From Pseudomonadota bacterium (GTDB lineage Bacteria > Pseudomonadota > Gammaproteobacteria > Burkholderiales > Burkholderiaceae_F), in assembly GCA_023443095.1 (NCBI GenBank), contig JAEZVV010000065.1, forward strand, positions 1 to 5,061: 5,061 nt of DNA, in the 5' to 3' direction. Numbering within the stretch: position 1 is the first letter of the stretch; each line of letters opens with the position of its first letter. A program made the translations under genes and the position numbers. Of the stretch, positions 1-5,061 are shown piece after piece. Below the pieces are notes generated by a model, which made no database searches, had not been told where the DNA came from, and worked only from the letters and a program-made list of their open reading frames with translations.

Positions 1-2
1 GC

Positions 3-1568
3 CCCACCGTCGTCAGCGCCCTGCTCCTGGCCGCCTGCGGCGGCGGTGGCGGTTCCAGCCCGCCACCTGCCGTCATCGCGCCCCCGCCCAGCCCCACGCC
101 TATCCCCTTTGCCATCTCCGGCCCGACGCCGTTTGTGGCGGGCTGCGACGGCGTGACCACCAGCGGCACGTTGTATGTCGGTGCCGAGGTCGAGCCGCAT
201 GTCGCGGCCAATCCGGCGGCGCCGCTCAACCTGGTCGGCACCTGGCAGCAGGATCGCTGGTCCAACGGCGGCGCTCGCGGCGTACTGGCCGCGGCTTCGT
301 TCGACGGCGGCCTGAGCTGGAGCCGCTCGCTGCCGGCATTCACCCGCTGCGCCGGCGGCGAATGGGCGCGGGCCTCCGACCCCTGGGTGGCGATCGGCCC
401 CACTGGCGTCGTCTACCTGATGGTCATAGGACTGAACGGCACCAGCTTCTCGGCCGGCTCTAGCAATGCCATGCTGGTGGCGCGTTCGGTCGACGGCGGC
501 CGCAGCTGGAGTGCTCCCGCCACTCTGATCCGCGACGGCGACAACGCCTTCAACGACAAGAACACCCTCACGGCCGACCCGACCCGCGCCAACCTCGCCT
601 ACGCAGTCTGGGACCGGCTGATCCCCGGCGGCGGGCCGCTGATACTGGCCCGCACCACCGACGCCGGCCTCAGCTGGGAAGCGCCGCGGGTGATCTACGA
701 CCCGGGCGCCTCGCGCCAGACCCTGGGCGCCGAAATCGCGGTCCTGCCGAGCGGGGTGCTGGTATGCCTCTACAACGAGATCAACAACGCCAACGGCAGC
801 GCTCGGCTGAGGGTGTTGCGTTCGGAGGATCGGGGCATCACGTGGTCGGCGCCGATCACGGTGGCGGCCTGGCTGGCGGTGGGCGCGCGCGACCCGCAGA
901 CGGGTGCGGCGATCCGCGACGGCGCCACCCTGCCGCAGCTTGCCGTCGCCCCCGACGGCAAGCTGTACGCCGTGTGGCAGGACTCGCGCTTCAGCGGCGG
1001 CACCCTCGACGGCATCGCCATGGCGCGCTCGGACGACGGCGGCCTCAGCTGGAGCGCTCCGGTTCAGGTCAACGGCGCCCCCGCGGCCCAGGCCTTCACG
1101 CCGCAGATCCATGTCCGCGCCGACGGGACGATCGGCCTCACCTACTACGACTTGCGGGCCAACACCGCCGACTCCGCCACCCTGCCCACCGAGCTGTGGC
1201 TCGCACACTCGCGCGACAGCGGCCAGACCTGGAGCGAGACCCGGGTCGCCGGCCCGTTCGATCTCAATCTGGCGGCCAACGCCAACGGCCTGTTCCTGGG
1301 CGACTACACCGGCCTCACCAGTAGCAACGGCCGCTTCGTCCCGCTCTACGCCCAGACCAGCAACAGCACGGCCAACCGCAGCGACATCGCCGCGCAGGCG
1401 CTCACCGCCCTGGCCGCCAGCACCACCGACAAGGCTGCGCTGGCGGCAGCCGGCGACTACCGCGCCCGCCCGTCCCTCCCGGCGTGGGAGCCGGATGCCC
1501 CGGCCCAGCAGGCGATCGCGGAAAACCTAAGCCGGCAGCTGGCGGCGCGACGCCTGGGCGGCCCCTAG
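3..1568 (+). CDS. Sialidase-like six-Asp-box beta-propeller lipoprotein, 5'-truncated by window edge
   Basis: The frame is open from the left edge, so the true start lies outside; a GTG at 135 is only an internal Val codon. In-window residues 1-11 (PTVVSALLLAA) are the end of a signal peptide, followed by a lipobox Cys at 36-38. A Gly run (39-53) and a Pro-rich linker (60-107) come next. The +2 residue is Gly, not Asp, which by the Lol rule suggests the outer membrane. Six Asp-boxes (S/T-x-D-x-G-x-S/T-W) start at 297, 486, 654, 822, 1029 and 1209, 56-69 residues apart, matching the blades of a six-bladed propeller. At least 521 codons are present. The family is usually named exo-alpha-sialidase or BNR-repeat protein. 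I do not see the FRIP motif or a clear Arg triad, so glycan cleavage is unproven; a carbohydrate-binding or structural surface role is equally possible. The fold is firm, the activity is not. Confidence 0.88.
   Translation, partial: PTVVSALLLAACGGGGGSSPPPAVIAPPPSPTPIPFAISGPTPFVAGCDGVTTSGTLYVGAEVEPHVAANPAAPLNLVGTWQQDRWSNGGARGVLAAASFDGGLSWSRSLPAFTRCAGGEWARASDPWVAIGPTGVVYLMVIGLNGTSFSAGSSNAMLVARSVDGGRSWSAPATLIRDGDNAFNDKNTLTADPTRANLAYAVWDRLIPGGGPLILARTTDAGLSWEAPRVIYDPGASRQTLGAEIAVLPSGVLVCLYNEINNANGSARLRVLRSEDRGITWSAPITVAAWLAVGARDPQTGAAIRDGATLPQLAVAPDGKLYAVWQDSRFSGGTLDGIAMARSDDGGLSWSAPVQVNGAPAAQAFTPQIHVRADGTIGLTYYDLRANTADSATLPTELWLAHSRDSGQTWSETRVAGPFDLNLAANANGLFLGDYTGLTSSNGRFVPLYAQTSNSTANRSDIAAQALTALAASTTDKAALAAAGDYRARPSLPAWEPDAPAQQAIAENLSRQLAARRLGGP
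36..38 (+). other. Lipobox cysteine codon (signal peptidase II site) of the propeller lipoprotein
   Basis: The residues before it read L-L-L-A-A-C, a standard lipobox at the end of a hydrophobic stretch. Lipid attachment is expected on this Cys, leaving a mature protein of about 510 residues. The five Gly and the Pro-rich stretch that follow look like a flexible spacer between membrane anchor and propeller. Confidence 0.8.
297..1232 (+). repeat. Six in-frame Asp-box (BNR) repeats within the propeller gene
   Basis: The boxes lie at 297-320 (SFDGGLSW), 486-509 (SVDGGRSW), 654-677 (TTDAGLSW), 822-845 (SEDRGITW), 1029-1052 (SDDGGLSW) and 1209-1232 (SRDSGQTW). Several are preceded by a related strand ending in L/M-A-R-S or similar, and some by a W-x-x-D-R or W-x-D-x-R segment about 20 residues upstream, so whole blades, not only the boxes, are repeated. 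The repeats are protein-level; the DNA is diverged, which argues for old duplication. Asp-boxes are known as structural turns on the propeller rim, away from the active site, so their number supports the fold only. Confidence 0.85.
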
Positions 1569-1571
1569 AAT
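1566..1571 (+). promoter_or_regulatory. Possible -10 element (TAGAAT) for a leaderless or very short-leader aroF transcript
   Basis: TAGAAT matches the sigma70 -10 consensus TATAAT at five of six bases. It starts with the TAG stop codon of the upstream lipoprotein gene and ends inside the ATG at 1570. A transcript starting about seven bases downstream would begin at about 1578, next to the ATG at 1579. No good -35 hexamer is present at 16-18 base spacing, so this could be chance. Confidence 0.3.
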
Positions 1572-1578
1572 GGTGGGG

Positions 1579-2667
1579 ATGAGCACCGATCAAAACCTTC
1601 GCCCCAGCCCGGCCCTGCCGCTTGAAGACCTCAACATCGCCGGTTTCGACCCGATGGCGAGCCCGCACGAGATCAAGGCCGCCTTGCCGCTGTCGGCCGC
1701 CGCGGCCGCCACGGTGGCGGAAGGCCGCTCGCAGATCAAGGCGATTCTCGACGGCAGCGACACCCGTCTGATGGTGGTGGCCGGCCCCTGCTCGATCCAC
1801 GACCCGGTGGCGGCGATGGACTACGCCCGCCGCCTGAAGGCGCTGGCCGACGAGGTGGCCGACCGCCTGCTGGTGGTGATGCGGGTCTACTTCGAAAAGC
1901 CGCGCACGGTGGCGGGCTGGAAAGGCTATATCAACGACCCGGCGATGGACGACAGCTTCCGCATCGCCGAAGGCATGCGCCGGGCGCGCGAGCTTCTGAT
2001 CGCGATCAACGAACTCGGACTGCCGGCCGGCACCGAGGCGCTCGACCCGATGTCGCCGCAATACCTGGGCGAGCTGGTGAGCTGGTATGCAATCGGCGCC
2101 CGCACCACCGAGAGCCAGACCCACCGCGAGATGGCCAGCGGCCTGTCGGCCCCGGTCGGCTTCAAGAACGGCACTGACGGCGGGCTTGAAGTGGCGATCA
2201 ACGCGGTGAAGTCGGCCGCCACCCCACACAGCTTCCTGGGCATCAACCAACACGGCGACTCGGCGATCGTGCGCACCCGCGGCAACCGCTGGGGTCATGT
2301 GGTCCTGCGCGGCGGCGGCGGCCGCCCCAACTACGACACGGTCAGCGTCCGCCTGGCCGAAACCGCACTCAAGAAGGCCGGGGTCGCGAGCAAGATCGTG
2401 GTCGACTGCTCGCACGCCAACAGCATGAAGGACCCCGACCTCCAGCCGCTGGTGCTACACGACTGCGTCCGCCAGATCCTCGACGGCAACCGCTCGATCG
2501 TCGGCGTGATGCTCGAGAGCAATCTCGAGGCCGGCAGCCAGGCGATCCCGGACGACCTCTCGCAGCTGCGTTATGGTGTCTCGGTGACCGACGCCTGCAT
2601 CGACTGGGCGACCACCGAAGACGCGCTCCGCCAGGCGCGCCTAGCCCTGCTCTCCCGCGCGCCATGA
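1579..2667 (+). CDS. aroF: 3-deoxy-7-phosphoheptulonate (DAHP) synthase, class I AroF/AroG type
   Basis: Condenses phosphoenolpyruvate and erythrose 4-phosphate to DAHP, the first step of the shikimate pathway to Phe, Tyr and Trp; cytosolic and metal-dependent. The class I landmarks are present, counted from ATG 1579: GPCSIHDP with metal ligand Cys71, EKPRT with Lys107, GARTTESQ, GFKNGTDG, DCSHANS with His279, LESN with Glu313 and SVTDACI with Asp338. These match E. coli AroG Cys61, Lys97, His268, Glu302 and Asp326. Length is 362 residues against about 350-356 in E. coli, the extra residues being N-terminal. EALDPMSPQYLGEL, GINQ, VDCSH and DGNRSI are closer to Tyr-sensitive AroF than to AroG or AroH, and Pro is kept at the AroF P148 position, so Tyr feedback is likely but inferred. 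An in-frame ATG at 1570 would add three residues (MVG). I prefer 1579, with low certainty, because of the -10-like hexamer at 1566. Many annotations would call such a gene aroG. Confidence 0.96.
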   Translation: MSTDQNLRPSPALPLEDLNIAGFDPMASPHEIKAALPLSAAAAATVAEGRSQIKAILDGSDTRLMVVAGPCSIHDPVAAMDYARRLKALADEVADRLLVVMRVYFEKPRTVAGWKGYINDPAMDDSFRIAEGMRRARELLIAINELGLPAGTEALDPMSPQYLGELVSWYAIGARTTESQTHREMASGLSAPVGFKNGTDGGLEVAINAVKSAATPHSFLGINQHGDSAIVRTRGNRWGHVVLRGGGGRPNYDTVSVRLAETALKKAGVASKIVVDCSHANSMKDPDLQPLVLHDCVRQILDGNRSIVGVMLESNLEAGSQAIPDDLSQLRYGVSVTDACIDWATTEDALRQARLALLSRAP

Positions 2668-2752
2668 GCCGGGCTGCAACGGTGCAATCCCCGCCTTGCC
2701 CTCGCGCTGGGTCGGTCGCACATTGATCCCCCTCGCCGCTCGTTTTCCCGCC

Positions 2753-3181
2753 ATGTTCACTCGGTCCCGCCTGATCCCCGCACTCGTCGTTTCCTGCGGC
2801 GTGCTCGCCGGCTGCGCCGGCACACCCTCGCCGCCGGCTCCGGCAGCCAGCGCGACGCCGACGGCCCCCTCGGCTCCGGACAACGCCTGGACCTGGACCG
2901 CGCCCCGGCCCGCACCCGAAGCCAGCAGCGAACCCGCCCCCGATCCGCTGGCCTCCGCGCCCGAGCGCAGCGTGCTGACCTGCACCTCGGACGGCGTGCT
3001 TGCCGCCGGCCAGGTGCCGGGAGAGATGATTTACCGCTGCGAGGGACTGGAGCAGCCGGTCTCGCTCGACGAGCTGCGCGAAAACGGCTGGCGGCTCGAG
3101 CAGATGGGCATCGGTGCAGTCACCCAGGACGACGGCGCCACCGGACTGCCGCTGTCGATCACGGTGCGCAAGCTGCGCTGA
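2753..3181 (+). CDS. Small lipoprotein of unknown function with Pro/Ala-rich linker
   Basis: A 142-residue protein I cannot assign to a family. The N-terminus has Arg4 and Arg6, a hydrophobic stretch at 7-18 and the lipobox L-A-G-C with Cys21 (2813-2815). The +2 residue is Ala, consistent with outer-membrane sorting. Residues 22 to about 72 are rich in Pro, Ala and Ser with a WTW patch, probably a disordered tether. Residues 73-142 look folded and periplasmic, with two cysteines (77 and 96) that could form a disulfide, an aromatic/acidic segment (MIYRCEGLE), a helix-like stretch (SLDELRENGWRLEQM) and a basic end (ITVRKLR). ATG 2753 is chosen because it places the signal peptide at the N-terminus; in-frame TTGs at 2696 and 2723 would add an unlikely long leader. 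No Shine-Dalgarno sequence is visible. It lies 85 bases after aroF and 76 before the aminopeptidase; neither neighbour suggests a role. Confidence 0.82.
   Translation: MFTRSRLIPALVVSCGVLAGCAGTPSPPAPAASATPTAPSAPDNAWTWTAPRPAPEASSEPAPDPLASAPERSVLTCTSDGVLAAGQVPGEMIYRCEGLEQPVSLDELRENGWRLEQMGIGAVTQDDGATGLPLSITVRKLR
2813..2815 (+). other. Lipobox cysteine codon of the small lipoprotein
   Basis: The residues V-L-A-G-C-A give a textbook lipobox after a short Arg-containing n-region and a hydrophobic core. Cleavage before this Cys leaves a mature lipoprotein of 122 residues. The second cysteine in the leader (residue 15) lies inside the hydrophobic core and is not the processing site. Confidence 0.8.
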
Positions 3182-3224
3182 GGGCGCGCCGCAGCCCGGC
3201 CTCCTCGTCCGGCGCCGGCCCGAC

Positions 3225-3230
3225 TACACT
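3225..3230 (+). promoter_or_regulatory. Possible -10 element (TACACT) upstream of the aminopeptidase gene
   Basis: TACACT matches the sigma70 -10 consensus at four of six bases and is one of the few A/T-containing hexamers in a very GC-rich gap. A start about seven bases downstream would give a leader of roughly 20 nt before the ATG at 3258. The expected -35 region (around 3201-3207) has no recognisable TTGACA, so support is weak. Confidence 0.25.
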
Positions 3231-3235
3231 GCGGC

Positions 3236-3246
3236 CACCTCCTTTC
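3236..3246 (+). other. 11-base match to the 16S rRNA 3' tail (anti-Shine-Dalgarno) upstream of the aminopeptidase
   Basis: CACCTCCTTTC is the same-sense sequence found at the 3' end of many proteobacterial 16S rRNAs, including the anti-Shine-Dalgarno core CCTCC. It lies 11 bases before the ATG at 3258, about where a Shine-Dalgarno sequence would be, but in the wrong sense. Its complement is a perfect Shine-Dalgarno sequence on the minus strand, yet the first minus-strand start after it (a GTG) is followed at once by TAG. Function is unknown and chance is possible. Confidence 0.3.
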
Positions 3247-3257
3247 AGCCGATCGCC

Positions 3258-5061
3258 ATGGACACTCTCGAAGCCGCCCGCGCCCAGGTGCGCTCCCGCA
3301 TCGCCGCCCTGCGTACCGCCCTGACCCGCCACGGTCTGGCCGCCTGGGTCGTTCCTTCGAGCGACCCGCACCTCTCGGAATACCTGCCCGAGCGCTGGCA
3401 GGCGCGCGTATGGCTGTCGGGCTTCGACGGCTCGGCCGGCCTGCTGGTGGTCACGCCCGAACACGCGGCGGTATGGGCCGACAGCCGCTACTGGGTGCAG
3501 GCCGAGGCCCAGCTCGCCGGCACCGGGATCGATTTGCAGAAGATGGGCGCGGCCAGCAGCACCGGCTGGGCCGACTGGCTCGCCGAACACCTGCCCGCCG
3601 GCAGCACGGTCGGCGTCGACGGTGCCGTACTGGGCCTGGCCACCCACAAGATGCTGGCCGACAAGCTCGCCGCCCGCGGCGTGGGCCTGCGCACCGACCT
3701 CGACCTGATCGACGAGGTCTGGACCCCGCGTCCGGAACTGCCCGCCGCGCCGATCTACGAACACGCGATCGCCCCCACCCCGCGCGCCGACAAGCTCGCA
3801 GAAGTCCGCGCGGCGATGAAAGATGCCGGCGCCGGCGTGCATTTCATCTCGACCCTCGACGACATCGCCTGGCTGTTCAATCTGCGTGGCGCCGACGTTC
3901 CGTACAACCCGGTGTTCATCGCCCACGCCTTGATCACCGGCCACGACGCCACCCTGTTCGTGGGCCAAGGCAAGATACCGGCCGAACTTGCTGGCCGCCT
4001 CGAAACCGATGGCGTCAAGCTCGCGCCCTACGCGCAGGCCCGCGTGCGGCTGGCGCAGCTGCCCGCCGGTACCCGCGTCCTGCTCGACCCCAAACGCGTC
4101 ACGCTCGGCCTGCGCCAGGCGTTGCCCGCCGGCGTGACGGTGGTCGAGGCGATCAATCCCTCCACCTTGCTCAAGAGCCGCAAGACGGCCGCCGAGGCCG
4201 CCCACATCCGCAGGGCGATGGAACAGGACGGTGCCGCGCTCGCCGAGTTCTTTGCGTGGTTCGAGGACGCCATCGCGACCAACGAGCCGATCACCGAACT
4301 CACGATCGACGAGAAGATCTGCGCCGCCCGCGCGCGCCGCGAAGGTTTCGTGAGCCCGAGCTTCTCGACCATTGCCGGCTTCAACGCCAACGGTGCGCTG
4401 CCGCATTACCGCGCCACCGAAGAGGCGCATTCGGCCATCGTCGGCGACGGCATGCTGCTGATCGATTCGGGCGGCCAGTATCTGACCGGCACCACCGACA
4501 TCACCCGCGTGGTGCCGGTGCGCAACGCCAGCGCTGCCATGAAGAGCGACTACACCCGCGTTCTGAAAGGCATGATCCGGCTGTCGATGGCGGTGTTCCC
4601 GCGGGGCACCCGCAGTCCGACGCTGGACGCGCTGGCGCGGGCGCCGATCTGGGCCGGCGGCATCGACTACGGCCATGGCACCGGCCACGGCGTGGGCTAC
4701 TTCCTCAACGTGCACGAAGGTCCGCACGGCATCACCCCCTACTTGCCGCCCGAGCCTCAGACCGCGATGGAGCCGGGCATGATCACCAGCAACGAGCCCG
4801 GCATCTACCGCCCGGGCCGCTGGGGGGTGCGGATCGAGAACCTGGTGCTCAACGTGCCGGCCGAGACCACCGAGTTCGGCGAGTTCCTCAAGTTCGAGAC
4901 GCTCACCCTGTGTCCGATCGACACCCGTTTGATCGACATGGATCTGATGGATGCCGACGAAGTGGCCTGGCTCAATGCCTACCACCTTGAAGTGGCGCGC
5001 CGCGTCGGCCCGCTGGTCTCCGGCCGCGCGGCCGAATGGCTGGCCGAGCGCACCCGCGCCC
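3258..5061 (+). CDS. Xaa-Pro aminopeptidase (aminopeptidase P, M24B), large three-domain form, 3'-truncated by window edge
   Basis: Removes an N-terminal residue preceding proline; expected to be cytosolic, since no signal peptide is seen. The frame stays open for 601 codons to the right edge. Approximate domains: creatinase N-terminal domain 10-145, a second similar domain 155-300, the M24 pita-bread catalytic domain 310-530 and the M24 C-terminal domain 545 onward. The dinuclear metal ligands are all present: Asp403 (IDSGG), Asp414 (GTTDITR), His477 (HGTGHGVG), Glu513 (NEPGIY) and Glu527 (RIENL). His484 (NVHEGP) matches E. coli PepP His361. STLDDIAWLFNLRG and FETLTLCPIDTRLID are typical of the roughly 600-residue XPNPEP1-like group, not of the 441-residue E. 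coli PepP, so I give no symbol. The last visible segment (EWLAERT) resembles the family's C-terminus, so probably only a few residues are missing. Start ATG 3258 fits the family's N-terminus but lacks a Shine-Dalgarno sequence. Confidence 0.95.
   Translation, partial: MDTLEAARAQVRSRIAALRTALTRHGLAAWVVPSSDPHLSEYLPERWQARVWLSGFDGSAGLLVVTPEHAAVWADSRYWVQAEAQLAGTGIDLQKMGAASSTGWADWLAEHLPAGSTVGVDGAVLGLATHKMLADKLAARGVGLRTDLDLIDEVWTPRPELPAAPIYEHAIAPTPRADKLAEVRAAMKDAGAGVHFISTLDDIAWLFNLRGADVPYNPVFIAHALITGHDATLFVGQGKIPAELAGRLETDGVKLAPYAQARVRLAQLPAGTRVLLDPKRVTLGLRQALPAGVTVVEAINPSTLLKSRKTAAEAAHIRRAMEQDGAALAEFFAWFEDAIATNEPITELTIDEKICAARARREGFVSPSFSTIAGFNANGALPHYRATEEAHSAIVGDGMLLIDSGGQYLTGTTDITRVVPVRNASAAMKSDYTRVLKGMIRLSMAVFPRGTRSPTLDALARAPIWAGGIDYGHGTGHGVGYFLNVHEGPHGITPYLPPEPQTAMEPGMITSNEPGIYRPGRWGVRIENLVLNVPAETTEFGEFLKFETLTLCPIDTRLIDMDLMDADEVAWLNAYHLEVARRVGPLVSGRAAEWLAERTRA

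Noticed and set aside
135..137. GTG as start of the propeller gene
   Set aside because: The frame is open upstream to the window edge and encodes a lipobox and linker, so the GTG is an internal codon.
764..1530. Two overlapping plus-strand frames (764-1324 and 904-1530) inside the propeller gene
   Set aside because: Both are alternate frames of the Asp-box gene with Arg/Pro/Ser-biased products; the Asp-boxes lie only in the main frame.
1402..2415. Minus-strand open frame of 337 codons antisense to the propeller tail and aroF
   Set aside because: It crosses two real plus-strand genes, has an Arg/His/Ala-biased composition and shows no recognisable motif.
2696..2698. TTG start for the small lipoprotein
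   Set aside because: It would put about 25 extra residues before the hydrophobic core of the signal peptide. ATG 2753 gives a normal lipoprotein leader.
3183..3220. GC-rich palindromes after the small lipoprotein (GGCGCGCC, CCGGC...GCCGG) as a terminator
   Set aside because: Short imperfect stems are expected at this GC content and no T-run follows, so an intrinsic terminator is not supported.
3159..4985. Very long minus-strand open frame (608 codons)
   Set aside because: It lies antisense to the aminopeptidase, whose catalytic residues are intact. Its protein is a Gly/Arg/His/Ala-rich low-information sequence with no domain motif, as expected for an antisense frame of GC-rich coding DNA.
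3410..4990. Plus-strand open frame of 526 codons
   Set aside because: It is out of frame with the M24B aminopeptidase and its product is an Arg/Gly/His-rich shadow without domain features.
1..5061. tRNA, rRNA, CRISPR array, insertion sequence, attachment site or defence system
   Set aside because: No direct or terminal inverted repeats, spacer-repeat pattern, transposase motif or RNA-gene signature was seen; nearly all bases are accounted for by four ordinary plus-strand genes.

Overview
The window is GC-rich (about 70% by eye, not counted), compact and entirely plus-strand coding. It reads as a chromosomal stretch of a Gram-negative bacterium. Two proteins carry outer-membrane-type lipoprotein signals, and codon third positions are strongly G/C. 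The DAHP synthase and the three-domain aminopeptidase P resemble proteobacterial forms. A betaproteobacterium, perhaps of the Azoarcus/Thauera kind, would fit, but that placement is a guess.

Layout: (1) bases 3-1568, the 3' part of a lipoprotein with a six-Asp-box sialidase-like beta-propeller; its start lies left of the window. (2) 1579-2667 (or from 1570), a complete class I AroF/AroG-type DAHP synthase, the first enzyme of the shikimate pathway. (3) 2753-3181, a small lipoprotein with a Pro/Ala-rich linker and an unrecognised C-terminal domain. (4) 3258 to the right edge, a large (XPNPEP1-like) Xaa-Pro aminopeptidase that is nearly complete but runs off the window. Intergenic gaps are about 10, 85 and 76 bases. 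I see no RNA gene, mobile element, CRISPR array or convincing terminator.

The four products do not form an obvious pathway: a surface propeller protein, aromatic amino acid biosynthesis, an envelope lipoprotein and proline-peptide turnover. They look like co-oriented neighbours rather than a functional operon. None of the three visible starts has a good Shine-Dalgarno sequence. Two have a possible -10 element very close upstream, which hints at short-leader or leaderless transcripts with their own promoters.

I found no convincing new biological system. The points most worth a second look are the aroF -10-like hexamer that shares bases with the preceding stop codon, the unassigned small lipoprotein, the propeller lipoprotein whose sialidase chemistry is not supported by visible catalytic motifs, and an 11-base match to the 16S rRNA 3' tail just upstream of the aminopeptidase.
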